DNA from: Episyrphus balteatus
Taxonomy: Eukaryota; Arthropoda; Insecta; Diptera; Syrphidae
Assembly (NCBI RefSeq): GCF_945859705.1
Contig: NC_079137.1
Coordinates: 30,313,322-30,377,321, forward strand
DNA length: 64,000 nt
Direction of reading: 5' to 3'
Below the pieces are notes generated by a model. It saw only the letters and a program-made list of their open reading frames with translations. It had not been told where the DNA came from and searched no databases. Both the position numbers and the translations under genes were made by a program. Position 1 is the first letter of the stretch, and each line of letters begins with the position of its first letter. Positions 12,546-25,427 of this stretch are shown here, in pieces.

Positions 12546-13535
12546 TTACAAAAAGGATCATCGACTCCTGATGGCCTTTGAAGGATTATATTATATGATT
12601 GTTTACTAAACCATTTGGTTTTTCTTTCATTTTCTTTAAGTATACAACACTTGTGGTTATTATCTTCTTTCTCATAATCAAATATTCATTTAGTACCAAT
12701 TGTTAAAAGACGTGAATACAGCTAATATATTGCAAAGCTATGTACATATACCTACATCAAATCTATCTAAATTGTAGCCACACACATTCGTATATAGGTA
12801 TCCTCATAATTCATTGGCAATAATCATCGCAAGTTGGGTATTGTTAGACATGTGATGTCCTTGTCAAGAAACCCAAATGACAAGTGTAATTGGCCACACG
12901 TTCATTTGTCTGTTCAACCTGCCAATGTCGGCAAAATTCCCACTCACTCTAAACACATCCTTATTCACGATATGGGTACATACATATATTTGATGTCCAT
13001 CAGAGAAAATTAGACCGATTGTGCATTTGCGTTCTATATCTTCTATATGAGCTTTCTCTATATTCTAATGAACATGGCCAATCTTAAATCAATTTTCCTC
13101 AATTTACATTCATAATTTATATCTACACACTTTGAGGCTCCTTGTGTGTGGTCATCAATATTGGAATATAAAGAGGATATTGTTTAACCTTTTCTATATA
13201 CAAACACAGAGGCTAACTCCAGTCCAGACGGACACCGACCGCTGCCAACTTGAAGGATATGAACAGCAATTAATGTTGACACATTGATAGAGGCGAATAT
13301 TCAACTCGGACATTCAGAGTCCTCTCAAGTAGGTGGTTTGGGTAGGTTTCAGTTTGACATCAAACTGATGTCAAAACTTTAAGGCCCTCAGGTGCTTGCT
13401 TAATCGAAAACAGTATTTTTCTTTTCATTATTTTTGTACTCAATGTGGATACCACCTGGCACAAATTCATCGCGAAACTATACCAACAAATTTCTAGCCA
13501 ATTAGTAAAGAAAAACCCTAACCTATTCTACTAAA

Positions 13536-13552
13536 CCCCCCCCCCCCCCCCC
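13536..13552. repeat. poly(C)17 tract
   Basis: Seventeen consecutive C, followed by CT-rich DNA; exceptional in a window this AT-rich. Confidence 0.9.
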
Positions 13553-13780
13553 TCTCTTTTACTTTTTTTGTGTTTGGGGAAAATAAACTCGTCAAATGTC
13601 GACACCACAAACCAGCACCCTTGCACTGCTGCCGCCATCCCATCCATTGTCGAGTTCAATCAATCGCATACCCTCAAATCCCCCAAAAACGATCCTTGTG
13701 AACAAATTGGCTTAGTCCTTCCTGTGTTAGAGAAAGAACCGTTTTCACACCCTCCTCGTATATAACACACACAATCAATC

Positions 13781-13792
13781 AATCACGTGATT
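13781..13792. promoter_or_regulatory. palindromic E-box-like site
   Basis: AATCACGTGATT is a perfect 12-bp palindrome centred on CACGTG, the core bound by bHLH factors such as Myc/Max or Clock/Cycle. It lies in island B beside AATC repeats. Function is not demonstrated by sequence. Confidence 0.3.
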
Positions 13793-14430
13793 AGCTAGTA
13801 AGCAATTTTGCTTCGTTTGCTGACGATGACGACGAACGAGGACGACGACGACAACAACAAGAGGAGAGCTGAATGGCGTCAGATGGGGTGTTTCGATTGT
13901 ATATATCCCACTTCTGACACACAAACAATTACGCCTGGTATGGGAAAGTACAGCTAGAAAGACGAAGACTAATGATGTGACATCCGCAGGCACAGGTGAA
14001 TGGAAACGCGCATATGAGGCCCGCAAAGAGCATAAAAACCAAACTCGGGCGGATGCATAGTTTTACGGTTATTAGAAAAGTACAGAGAAAGTAAAACAAT
14101 TACGGTGGGGGGGATTTTGCAAAGTTGTTTTTTTTTTTATGTGAATTATTCTGCAAAGCTCACTCAATTTGTGTGTAGGGTTTGCCTTTGCTCAGCTTAA
14201 GATCCCAAAACAGAATGTGGAAGGGTTATTTTAGTGACGAAAAAGAAGAAGAAGAAGAAGACGGAGACCACAGATGTTCGATTATAAAAGTGCAACATAA
14301 GGGTAGTTTTCTTTGGTTGTTTCGATTAAATGGGGGAAGTTCTGCAAAATTTCGAATTCTATACCGCAAATTATTGCTTCAGCTGTGTTTTTGCAAATTT
14401 AAGGACTTAATGTAATGTGATGATGTTTTT

Positions 14431-14984
14431 ATATGCATCGTTGTTGTTCTGCTAATCGTCTCTCGTCTGTTCTTTCTAGCAAAAATGACATTTGGAGAGC
14501 ACACAAAATAGGGGATTTGCAAAGAGTGTTTCATATTTTATGGATTGAAATATTAAAGAAGCTATACAATAAATGTTTGGCTATGGACTTGAGGACATTA
14601 AACACATGTGGTTTGATTTTATTTTTTTTGACCGACACACCGAAGGGTGTGATGATTTTACGTGTGCTTAACTCAAAGTGATTTATAGGTTTTTCTTTAA
14701 GTATACAATGAAAACTGAATTTAAATTCGTTATCCTTATTTTCAGTTCGATTAAGACCGCAACTATGTACATATTTACGATAAAAAATTATCATAGATAT
14801 TTTTGAAGTTTCATAATGGTTCATTGACGATTTTTTTAATTCCGATATCTTAGTTAGTTATGCATTCGTAAAAAAACAAATAGAGGTAACAATCCAACAT
14901 GATCTTAATAAAACAGGCATTAGTTTTTGAATCAGGTTTATCTTATGATGAAACAAGTTTTTTTTTTAAACCAGAATTAACGGT
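14431..14984. other. AT-rich spacer, nothing recognised
   Basis: Short open frames on both strands (14433-14681, 14531-14824) overlap and have no recognisable domain. No repeat ends seen. Confidence 0.45.
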
Positions 14985-15056
14985 ACCGACCGTTGGGCTC
15001 GAACCCACGATGTCTGGCTCTGAAGTCATCTACCTATTCCTCTGTGCCACGGCCAC
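14985..15056 (-). mobile_element. tRNA-derived SINE head
   Basis: On the minus strand box A TGGCACAGAGG (15049-15039) matches the consensus TRGYNNANNGG fully. Box B GGTTCGAGCCC begins 44 bases further on, the spacing found in real tRNAs. The T arm (GTGGG/CCAAC) pairs with one mismatch but the acceptor stem does not close, so it is a SINE head, not a functional tRNA. Read through in the plus frame it gives the spurious peptide VGLEPTMSGSE. A rearranged relative lies near 39925. Confidence 0.7.
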
Positions 15057-15064
15057 CTGCACCG

Positions 15065-18000
15065 TAGAACAGTTTCTTTGTTTTCTTCCAAAAACAAGAC
15101 AAAAATGAAATTTTTGGATTTCAAAATAAAATTTTTTTTTTTAAATTTACTTTGTGTTTGTTCTATTTGAAGAAACAAAAATTGATCTGACACTTATGGT
15201 TAAGAAATCAAATTTTGAACCAAAATTATGGTTTAGTCTTTGATCATCTATATCTCAGCATCCAATGATTGCAATCTCGCAGGATTTAGAAACAAATAGC
15301 AATAAATACATCATTTACTGTGTGACCAGGCAGCCTCGACCGTCCTTGTACAAAATTGGGTTTTGGCATAGTTCTAAAATTGCCACGACGCGGTTTCCAA
15401 AATCTTGCATTTCATAATTTGGTACCTATTCCAAATTTCAGTAAATGACAAAAGATAGAGGATAAAGTGCAGATTTAGTTTTAATTACCAAAACGATATT
15501 TCTCATATCGTTTCAGAATATTGAATTTGAGTTTCAGAAATATTAAAAGAATTCAGAAAAATTGAAATTTTAAAATTCATCACTCTGAATTTCGGTGATA
15601 TTATGAATACAAATTAATAGAAAAGGAGAATAATGTAATACAGATTTATATAAAGAATTTTTAATTAATATAAACAGAATTTTGGGGCTATGGAATTCTA
15701 AAATGCAGAATAATGATTAATGACCCATTCACTGGTAGGTACATAAATAATTGAATGTACATTATCTTTTATAATTAAATATATTTTTTATTTAAGTCGT
15801 TTAATTTTTTGAGATTTTCGGAATTCGTCACTCATTTTATACTTTGTCCCATGAATATTATGTGGGTTAAAAAATTCCCAACAACTTATTCTTAATTAAA
15901 GAATGCGAAGTGTTAAAAAGAAATATTTACCTACATTCTCATTTTTAAAATAAAATGTTAAACCAACAACTTATTTCTTTTAAAACCAAAATTGTCAACA
16001 GTAAAATTGGTGTAGCAGAAGCAAGAGTTGAAGTCTTAACTTTATTCAAGAATGCATTGTTGAGCAAACAACAATTTTTTTTTTCTCTGAGTGGTCAGAT
16101 AAAAACAACAGTGTGGCATAACTTTCAATACAAAAATACAAATAATTCATTCAGCTGCTAAACAATAAATTTACAGAAAGATAAATATCGTCATATTACA
16201 TTTTTCCAAAAAAAAAAAGTTAGCATAATAGGTATTAAGATACCAGGAAACATTAGTTTCCTTGTGTTTTTTATTCTTTTCTTAAACAAATTAAATATTT
16301 GATTTCAAACCTTTTGTCTTCGAATGTGAAGCTATTTATTCATTGGTTATTTGCATGTTAACAGCTGCAGAAACAGCTCCAAAATAATTATAGGTACTTT
16401 ATACATTCTTTGATAAATTTAAAACGTGTAAAGATGTTTTCTTTAATTTCTTCGTTTCTTTTGAAGTGAAACATTTTGTTGAATTTTACTTGGAGTTGCT
16501 AGATTAATTAACAAAAATATAAAATTAAAACGTATAAGTTGAAAAGACTGATATTATATGCGATGTTCAATTGAAAGAAAACTGAGGCGTTGCGTTGTAT
16601 TATCGTACAAAGCAGAGGTACCTACCCAACCTATTTGATTTGCTTATTTGATTTTCATTTGTTCGAACTATACAAATATGAATAACAATTTTCATCAGTA
16701 TTTTTGTGTGAAGCTATTGATGTTGAAGTGTTATTTGTATTTTTGTCAATGAATTCTCATTGAATATGTCATTCCGCAACTATTCCTTTAATTTGGACTT
16801 TATAGTACCTAGTTATTTCTAATTTTTTTTTTTATTGGGAAATTAATACTTCGTAAGTTCTCAAATAAATACAAATATATTTAATTATTTTTATTATTTA
16901 ATTAAAACTGAACTGGCAGCTCTAAATTCTTTACCGTTAGGTAATTAGGTCTCAAGTCACAAAATTGCATTTTTCTCTTTTTGATTGAGTAAGAATAAGC
17001 TGTTTATTCTCTTTAATTTCGTTGTTTTTTTAACATAAATCTGAGACAAAAAAAAATATTTGCATGTATTTCTTAAGCTTCAATCGCTTCACCTTTTAAA
17101 TAAAATTGAGCTCCAAAAAAAGTATGCAGTTTAATTTCTTTTACAAAGATGCATTTTAAGAAAACAAAATTAAAAATCGTTAGGACCATTTTCTAAAAAA
17201 AACTAATTTTTTGAAAAAAAAAGTTTTAAAATAAAATTGGCATGTCATTTTGTAGCAATTATTAATCAACACATAAAACCAAAACTTCAAAAAAATGCAA
17301 TATCCCGTTTTCGAAAATTTAGTTTTTTCAAAAAAAAAATTTCAAAATATTTTTAAAAATTCAAAAATAATTTTTTTTTTTTTCAAAATTTTATCTTTGA
17401 ATAACAATATTAGTGGTTTTGTTTAAAAACAAAATCGTTGAAATAAAGCAAATTATTTTTGAAAAAAAAAACCTTTTTCATCTCTAATACTTGAATTTTC
17501 AAATCAAGATCGTAGGAACCATTTAAAATACATTAAACTTTTCCAAAATTGTTATATGACAGTTACCGTTATTTATGGTCCAAAAAAATTAATTCCATAA
17601 ACCCCTTTTGATATAAGTATCTATGTATATCGCAAGTAAAAATAATGCTGTTTTAGTTATTACAATTTTTATATAACAACAGTGGCATGAAGGTATGTGC
17701 AATTTACAATAGACGTAACGTATTGGACCAAAAAAAAAAAAAAAAAACACCCAACAATTTGGGTAAAAATGTTACGAGTAGAAGGAACGCACGAAATTCC
17801 GATATACCTACAAAAAAAAAATACCTACCTACCTACATTCTGCACTATCAATGATGTTTGGAAGAACCTCATAAAATGTACATAATGTTCTTTACCTAGC
17901 TCTTGTTTACAAATACAAGGAAAAGGAACATTCTTTTTGATATCTTTAGTGCAAAATTTTAAACGATTAAATAAAATGCTCAAGCCATTTTAGTAACTTA

Positions 18001-18229
18001 CTAAGTCAAAAACCAGACTGATGTTTAACTTAGTAAATTACTAAATTGCCTTTAGCATTTTAATAAATCTTTTAAAATTTTGAGGCTTTGTTAATAAAGG
18101 CTTAAGGTACACAGATATTTTAACAAAAACATTGTTTTTAACAAATGAAATAAAATTATTTGTTCGGTATTTCTCAAACATCATTATAATCTCAAATATT
18201 CCAATAAGAATTAAAAACAAACAGTTCAA
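15065..18229. other. AT-rich DNA with dispersed-repeat fragments
   Basis: No gene seen. The open frame at 15955-16161 has no recognisable domain. Near 17205-17480 there are many imperfect runs of the type TTTTTGAAAAAAAA. One dispersed-repeat copy is listed separately. Confidence 0.5.
17555..17605 (+). repeat. dispersed repeat (ACCGTTATTTATGGTCC family)
   Basis: TATGACAGTTACCGTTATT followed by TATGGTCCAAAAAAATTAA recurs almost unchanged at 63546-63590. Weaker relatives (GGCAGGTACCGTTAATAACG) are at 55687, 22922 and 62769. Confidence 0.65.
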
Positions 18230-20930
18230 CGTACCAAGTTGATTCCTTTGCAAGTAACTTCAATCCCAACCATGTCTAACAATACGAATAAGTAAAGCAC
18301 AGTACCTACACTCAAGAAAAGAATTCCAGTTTTTCTCTGGAGATGCATTTTTATTACCCTACCTACCTGGCTAGCTGGAAATAGGTACCCGTATATAAGT
18401 ACAGAAACCAGTTTTGAGAAAAGTAATCTTACTAGTCTCTTAAAAATATGCATAAACGTCTGATTAACAAGAAATACGATCGATATATATACAACTTACA
18501 TTTTATTTACCCTTGCCTTTTTAATATTTATTAATTATTTCACGTGTTCAATCTCTCAAAAACCCTGACCTAACTTACCTATTCTTGATCAAAAAAATAA
18601 AAAAAAAAAAAAACAATTGATCCCATTAATGTTAAAACATCTGCGACAAAAAGTCCATTTTTCACTATACACTCTCTCATACCTACCAAAATATTAAACA
18701 AAAGAAAAAAAAAAAACAAGCTGCCAAAATTAAAATAGAATCCATATTTTTTTTTTTTTTTGGAACACGTGCGGCTGGTCGTCGGTATTATAAAACAGAA
18801 CACAGCACAAAATTAACAGATCTGCGGCAAAACAGCTGTATAATTAAGATAAATAACAATAATTTATTCGCATAAGATATGTATGTGTGAGTGTGAGTGT
18901 TGGATATCTACAGTACCTACAAAAAAATGTTTGAAAAAGCCGCAAAGAACCTTCAAACCACCTGCACAAATGTCTGGCAAAACCGAAACAACACAACACC
19001 AAATGAAACTGAAAAAACAACTACAGTTGTATAAAGGTCCCTGGCCGGGCGATGAAGCCACCCGCTTCGCTTATGCCCCTGTATGTCGCTACTTTTATCA
19101 CTTTGCAGATACAAAACTGCATTCCATTTTATACATTTCAACAAACACGACATTCCAATGCTGACTCACCATAATTAACCGGACAGATGATGCTCTTTCT
19201 CCTTCTTGTGTTTTTTTTTCTCTCAAATTAGTTTTTGTTTCTTATAATTCACCAATAAGAATTCATAGACCAACTGTATTTATATTTTCTAGCGCGGATT
19301 TAATTTTGCGCGCCCAACACAGGCGTTAATTGGATCAACGAACCATTCGCGGTAGTTGAATGGATTCAATCGCGAAACACGTGTTCACTGGAATGCAGTT
19401 TTCTTATTTATATTAATCTTTCTTATTCCAACACAGTGTCTTGGAATAATTGTTTTCTTTCTTGGCGTTTTTTCACATTGCAAAGTCAGCGTATTTTACA
19501 CTGAACTCGCTTGGCTTAGTACAACACTATTTTATCCAACACAAAAGAAATTTTTTTTTTACAAGTATCTTTGCTTGTTTTTTGTTTATTCACTGTTACC
19601 TGGATAAACAGGTTTTTAGTACCGCCACCGGAATGAAATAAAAAAATTCTGTATGTAGGTATTTATCCGCTACACGAAACGTTCGTACCGTTCCACAGTC
19701 AAAATTCGACTGGGGATGTAGTGTGCAAGTCGTCTAGAGTGTTGAGATTCAGAGTTTCAGACAAGGAGCTGCCGTGTCGTCGCCGCTCCGTTGCGCGTAT
19801 TCCACAAAACACTACAAATACAAAAATGAAATAGAGAGTACTATATTCTGTCAGTACACCAATTTGTAGGTATTTTCTCTGCCAGTCAACAAACTACGTT
19901 GCCTACTTGATATCGTGGAAAGCGAGTTCCCTTGCTCACAGTACCGAGGTCGATTTCGAAGTGATTTCAATTTGGATGATCGCTCTGCTCTGTACCGTTT
20001 ATACTTTACTCTGTTGTCTAAACTTTTATTTTCCAGCAGAAATTGTATTGTCTTTGAATGTGTTGGTTTTTGGGGGTATGGTGGTTGGATTTTGCGCAAT
20101 CTAGCAAACAGCTGTTGAACAGGAGGAAACATCGAAAACACGAGTGTTGATAACAGACGAACGGGCCTCTCTCATTCCCATTCTCTGAACCGAAGGAGAG
20201 GAATTGGTGTTGGTCGAATTATATAGATGGATGGCAGGCACAGCAGCCGGTGTTGGAAACGACCCCACAGCTGCCGATGATGGCAGCAGGCCATATCGAG
20301 GAGGTATAATACTGTTTTTATTGCAAATGCTAAGGCATCAGCAGAAGCAATATCCTTGCACACAGCAGATACCTTGTGTCTGTTTAGCTATTATTTGCGC
20401 CACTATGGCCACCCTGTTTTGTGTTTAGATAACTGCTGATGTAGTGATGTGCTGATATATAGGTATAACAGTACTACAAACATAACAGAAGTTCTCTCTT
20501 TCTCTGTCAAAACATTTGTTGCAAATATTTGTCCAAACACATTCCGTTATGTCATTGATGTGTATTTTTGTATAGCTCCAACAGTTGTTGTTGTTGTTAG
20601 TCGTTATTATGCAGAAGGGGTTTGGTGGGTCGTGGTGGTCGTGGGGTGGATTATATGGCGATGAGGGTTGATGATGATGATTACAACGCTGTTTTCTGTT
20701 CTCATTTTAAAAGGCAACATTTAGGTGTAAGTGGTGTGGGCTGGTGTGGTGAAAGACGAAAGTAGATAGATAATGTAGGTGTAATGTTTTGCCTTCTGAA
20801 TTTGGGGTTCGGCACTTTACTCGGCTGGGAATGATGGATGCTGAATGAATTTGATGCGGCAATAAGCGGGTGAAAATAATGGACACGATATTTTGAAAGA
20901 GCTGCGAACGGTGGACCGCATTAATGAGTT
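18230..20930. other. GC-richer, repeat-poor island C
   Basis: The longest island. It includes GT- and A-rich simple DNA (18590-18780), a GCGCGCCC-containing stretch near 19310, a palindromic AACACGTGTT at 19376-19385, GC-rich GTCGTCGCC DNA near 19775, and GTT/GTG-rich DNA near 20590-20650. Open frames at 18883-19164, 19356-19607, 19851-20141 and 19915-20118 lie on both strands without a shared reading pattern. I recognise no exon. A weak core-promoter candidate lies at 19699-19733. Confidence 0.4.
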
Positions 20931-22194
20931 AGGTTAGGTAGGTTAGTTTCATCATATTCTTATGAAGGATTTTTTATAATTGAGATAGCCTAATTTCTTC
21001 CTTAATTATTGTTAAATGATTTATTTGAAGATTCAATTATTGTGAGAAGTTGAAGATTTAATGGAATCTTTGGTTTTGGTGTCATGAGACTTCTTTGAGA
21101 CCTTAAAGTCCATGTGCAAAATTTAGATTTATACGTTTTATTTAACGTTTCCAAAGGATTCACCAGTGCAACCTTTACACTTCAAACACCAACTAGCAGA
21201 CCAGATAATGTGGAGTAAACTCCAGAAGGTGTACAGCGTTACGAGAGCCGACAACTATTAACCGCTGTAAAGATCTGGTGTAATAAATTCGTTCTTTAAA
21301 ACTTTGATTTCTGATTGATCAAAATTTGGCTTTTAAAATTTTGAACTTGGAGTTTTCAGGGGGGTCATTCCGTAATTTTGAAAACGATAATCGAATCGAT
21401 GATAATCGTTGTACAGTTTGAGAATCTTTAAAGCTATTTTAAGTCAATTCTGATTCAATATTTCCTAAATAGTTTATATAAATAAAAGTTTTCGTATCCT
21501 TAAAAGTCGTATTAGTCTAGGTGAAATTGAAATTATTTTTTTTTATTTTCTCAATAATCGTCAATAAATAAACGATAGCTAAATAGGTCTCGTTTTTGGA
21601 GAATTTATTCGTTTTTGGATGCAATATTTGATTTTTTTAAAGTGTTCATTAATTTATTCCAATCACCGATTAATTTGCAAACTCCACTAACAAAAAAAAT
21701 ATATATGATTAATTTCTACGAATAACCATAATGTTAGAGTAAATTATTTTAAAATGTGTATCGAAAAACTATTCGTTTTTTAATACAAGGTATAGGCGGA
21801 ATGTATGTTGTATATTGAAAATTTTAAATTTTTCCAAAAACACATTTTTGAATTAAAAAAATAAAAATTAAATTTTTTTTTTTTTTTTGAAAAATCAATT
21901 TTTTGGAAACGGGTTGGTAAAAAATTTTGAAATTTCGTTTTTATGCGTAAATTAATTATTTCTTCAAAATGGCATACCAACTTCTTTTTGAAAAATCTTA
22001 GACATTTTTTATATATAAAAAATTATTTTTTTAAAAAACGGCTTTAACGATTTTCGAAAAAAATTTTCTAAAAATTCCTTTTTATACAAAAAATAAAATG
22101 GCATACTTAGTTTTTTGTAAAAGATCATTTAAAACAGTACTTAATTATTTATAAAAAAAGATTTTTTTTTTTTTTGTACCACTTATGAAAAGCT

Positions 22195-22255
22195 TTAACA
22201 TTAGAGTAACTTTTACCATAAGAGCAAGTACGTGCGACCCCAGTCGTACAATTTA
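22195..22255 (+). repeat. dispersed repeat (CATAAGAGCAAGTACGTGCG family)
   Basis: CCATAAGAGCAAGTACGTGC followed by GACCCCAGTCGT recurs in reverse complement at 54788-54840. Partial copies lie at 33025-33070 and 40595-40640. Neighbouring AT-rich sequence is also similar between copies, so the full family is longer. Confidence 0.7.
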
Positions 22256-22734
22256 TTTTCTTTGTATGTAGGTACCTACATATGTGTCTTTTTTATATAT
22301 AATTTATATATATTTTTTTCTAAATTCACTTCAGTTTACCCTACTAAAATTTTTTTTTTTTTTGTAAATCCTAAATATTCAAATTTTTAAATTTAATTTT
22401 CTCTGACACAATATTTTTTTTTACACCTATTACACTTACCATATAAGTCGAAAATCTAAAAAAATGTCTCTTATGTAAGTAATAGCCTGTTTTCACTAGA
22501 GCCCAAATCAGTTAATTTCGCAAATTATTTCAGTTCGAATGTCAAATTGTATAAAAAAAAATAAAATTTGAAATCTGAACAGACCTATGTATGTAATTTG
22601 CAAAATTATCTCATTTAAAAACGAAATTTCGAAATATTTCACTTGCCCATTTTCAAAAAATTGATTTTTCAAAAACCAAATTTGAAATAAACATTTTCAA
22701 AAAATTCAAAAAATTGTTTTTTTTTGAAAATCTT

Positions 22735-22945
22735 AATATTACGGTTACTTAAACGCTTTTGTATGAAAATTTTCGTTCAAATCGGGTTAGTCTTGTAAGA
22801 TATATTCAGAAATCAAAAAACGGTTCTACGACACTACGACAGGTATGTGCAGTAGAAGGTTAATAACAGTAAAGTTTGTTTTTATTAATCTAAATCGTTG
22901 GAGCTGTTTTTGGAAAAAAAAATGACTTTCCTATTCCCGCTATAA
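22735..22945 (+). repeat. dispersed repeat shared with 55590-55800
   Basis: TTACTTAAACGCTTTTGT, then GGTTAGTCTTGTA, a gap, AATCGTTGGAGC and finally CTATTCCCGCTATAATGGC match in the same order and spacing at 55605-55795. Both are old copies of one unclassified repeat. Confidence 0.7.
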
Positions 22946-23121
22946 TGGCAGGTGCCGTAAGTTTTGGTTTAAGAAAAAACTTCAATGTCTCCTCTAAAGA
23001 ATCACCCAAAATTGTTAACTACGACACAATTGAAGAAAATCGCTTAAACTTAAGTACCTAATATTTCTTTTTACAAAACTAATAATATCAATCGAAAAAC
23101 ATTTAATTATATTGCAAACTG

Positions 23122-23124
23122 TTA
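23122..23124. repeat. TTA target duplication, left copy
   Basis: TTA flanks the outer element here and at 27732-27734. TWA duplications are typical of PIF/Harbinger elements. Confidence 0.65.
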
Positions 23125-23215
23125 AGCTATGATTACACGGTCAACGAAATGGGTCAACGCGTTGACTCTCTGACGTAAAAATGACGTCACAATCTGTCCC
23201 AAGAGTGTCACGTCG

Positions 23216-23254
23216 CACAGTGGTTCCCTTCTTTGGAGGAAGTGGAAAAAACCT
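23216..23254 (+). other. 23-type RSS-like terminus of copy 1
   Basis: Heptamer CACAGTG 23216-23222, spacer 23223-23245 (23 bp), A-rich nonamer AAAAAACCT 23246-23254. The consensus V(D)J RSS is CACAGTG, 12 or 23 bp, ACAAAAACC. Confidence 0.7.
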
Positions 23255-24907
23255 ATAAAAACTGAACGGGTGGACCGATTTGATTGAAATTTGGTATATA
23301 TGTAAATTAAATAAAACGAATTCTCATCGTGATCTAAAAATTGTGCGTCGTACTTTAAAATTACTCATTTTTTTTCAAAAGTTGTATTGATTAATACGAG
23401 TATATTTATTATTTTTGTTTCCTTTTTTTTTGTGATGTGAATTTCTCTTATACTTTTAAAACTTAATTAAAACTGAATACAAAGAAGGTTTTGAGAAAGC
23501 AAATAACTAAAAAGTTTCAGAATTATTATAGCACCTTACTACTTACTTACTAGCCCAAAAAATTGTGATTTTTTTTAGTGATTTTCGATAGGCTGTATCT
23601 CAGTAAAAAATGATCGTATCATGACAAAACAAAAAGCATGTGAAAGCTACATTCGTCTTGTTTTAGGATTTAATAACTAAATATTTTATTTCTAATGGTA
23701 AAATAACTAGATCTGGAACTATTCAAATATCAAAATTTTCCAAATTTGTTTTGTTTTTACTTTTCTCTAAAAAAAAGTGGGAACATTTTTTGCGAAAAAA
23801 TGATTATCATTTTTAGAAAGGCTATTTATTTGGCTTTAAAATTCTTTTTGTTTCAAACTTTTATGATTTTTTTTAGACTGCAAAACAAAAACCATAGTTT
23901 TGACTTTGACTATCAATATCTCAACAACGGATCACCTTACAGAGAATTTAAGAATACATTTGAAAACTTCATTTAATTCTCTACAAATAAATTAAGTTTA
24001 CTTTGTTAAAAAAAAATGTTTTCTTACATTTGAGAACATTTTAGAAAAGCTATCAAAATAGGCCTTTTTACGGTTTCTTAGAAAATGTGCCGCTATTTTA
24101 TAACTATGGTTGATTATGAGCAAAATTTAATTCGTTTGAGTTAATTTCAACATTTTATTAAAACATACCGTTTAAATTTTAGATAAGCCAAAGAAAATTA
24201 AAAGTTTTCAAAAAAAAAAGTTAAATTTATACCGTTTTTTGATATTTTCCCTTTTTTTTTGAAAATTTTTGATTTTTCTTTATTTTTTGGTTTATCAGTG
24301 ATGACAACATATACCTCTTATAATGTAAACCACTTTATTTTACAAAAAAAAAAAGCCGTTAAATTAGAAACGGTAATACCAGAAGCCAATTTCAAGTGCT
24401 GTTTGCGTGAAACGCATTGCTACACTCAAGAAGCTCTTACAGGAGAATGGGTCAATATGGGTCATTTGTTTTAACACCATAAATAGTATATATCATAAGC
24501 TTTAAATTAATACTAAAATGAACGTGGAGCATAGTGGAGCTTTTTTTTTATAGGCCGACAAAGAGTAAAAACTATTCGCTCTAGAGGTTTCTTCATATAA
24601 TATTCTGGTTTTTCTGATTCAAAAGCAAATTCAACAAACGGTAAATGTAGACTTAAGGACAAATATACCATTAACAACACTACATACTTTTTTTTTTTTA
24701 AAAAGCTCTATTCTTAAAAAAAAAAATTCGTCAAAAGTTGCAGAAAAAAAGAACGAAATTTCCAAAATTTTAAAGAATCTAGTTTGAGCTAAGTATACTC
24801 AATACCCAGGCTATGCAAAAAATTAAAATTGATTGTATTCTGTATTTAAATATATTTTTAATCAAAAAACCAAATCAAAAAAATTGAAAAAATTGTTTCA
24901 CTTTTTT

Positions 24908-24935
24908 GGGTTTTTTCCATCTGGGAACCACTGTG
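24908..24935 (-). other. 12-type RSS-like terminus of copy 1
   Basis: On the minus strand: heptamer CACAGTG 24935-24929, spacer 24928-24917 (12 bp), nonamer AAAAAACCC 24916-24908. It shares TGGAAAAAACC with the other end, which lies 11 bp further in there. Confidence 0.7.
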
Positions 24936-25427
24936 CGCCGCACCCAATGTTAATAGTTATGGTCTTAAAATGTAGTTTGGAATATACAAATGGTTTTTGG
25001 TTTTTTGCAAAAAAAAAAATTTTTGCATCCAACATGGATGCCATGGCCATACCGAAAAGTTTTTTTTTTTTGTAAAAAAAAAATAACTAAAAGGTGAAAT
25101 GAGAACCGCCCTCCCTCCAAAACGGTACTCCATTCAAAAAATCGCCCTACAAAATATTTTCCCCATCCAACTTTCATCACATTTCTATACAAAAAACAAT
25201 GTCAATCTGATGACACGGTATTAAATTCTGCCGCGTCAAAGCTGGGACAGAGTCATTGCGATGACACCCAGTCCTAAAACCCTGTCAACGCGTCCCAATG
25301 GCAATGACAGAGAGATTACACGGTCATCGAAAATAGTCAATGCGTTGACCCAAAAATGTGTGTCAACGCGAGTGTCGTCGTACCCGTCAATGCAATGACA
25401 GCAGTTTTCGTTGACGATCACACGACG
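24936..25427 (-). other. inverted middle segment of the outer element
   Basis: This 492-bp segment separates the two Transib-like copies. Read on the minus strand its end (GGTATGGCCATGGCATCC, then ACATTTTAAGACCATAACTA) matches 61632-61795 on the plus strand. In that relative it continues directly into AAGCGTTTGAAGGTAGCC, which here lies beyond copy 2 at 27163. The segment is therefore flipped relative to its ancestral order. Confidence 0.75.

Larger units (their letters stand above)
12600..14430. other. GC-richer, repeat-poor island B
   Basis: Mixed-complexity DNA with no transposon ends. It holds a 17-base C run, GAC/GAA trinucleotide tracts (13820-13860, 14240-14260) and a palindromic CACGTG site. 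Open frames at 13568-13765, 13775-14026 and 14182-14415 are short, on both strands, and unlike any family I know. Candidate regulatory or untranslated DNA. Confidence 0.4.
20931..23121. other. AT-rich DNA with dispersed-repeat fragments
   Basis: No gene. It contains repeats shared with the 33, 40 and 54-55 kb regions (listed separately) and the string AAAACGATAATCGAATCGAT near 21385, rich in ATCG palindromes. Confidence 0.5.
23216..24935 (+). mobile_element. Transib-like non-autonomous transposon, copy 1
   Basis: Both ends begin with CACAGTGGTTCCC in inverted orientation. At the left end the heptamer CACAGTG is followed by a 23-bp spacer and AAAAAACCT. At the right end, read inward, it is followed by a 12-bp spacer and AAAAAACCC. 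The 5-bp flanks are CGTCG (left) and CGCCG (right), which match across the two copies rather than within one (see findings). Transib elements, whose transposase is related to RAG1, are known for RSS-like ends and GC-rich 5-bp duplications. At 1720 bp, with only short A/T-rich open frames (a 76-codon frame at 23746-23976), it encodes no RAG1-like transposase and would need one in trans. Confidence 0.8.

Noticed and set aside
14899..15108. 69-codon frame with a VGLEPTMSGSE stretch
   Set aside because: This is read-through of the tRNA-derived SINE head, a common false gene call.
20925..20948. TTAGGTTAGG-like string, considered as interstitial insect telomere repeat
   Set aside because: Only two perfect units; AGGTTAGG strings are common by chance and in simple DNA.
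23746..23976. 76-codon frame repeated identically at 26386-26616, considered as a transposon-encoded protein
   Set aside because: Identical only because the arms are near-identical DNA; Phe/Lys/Ile-rich, no transposase motif.
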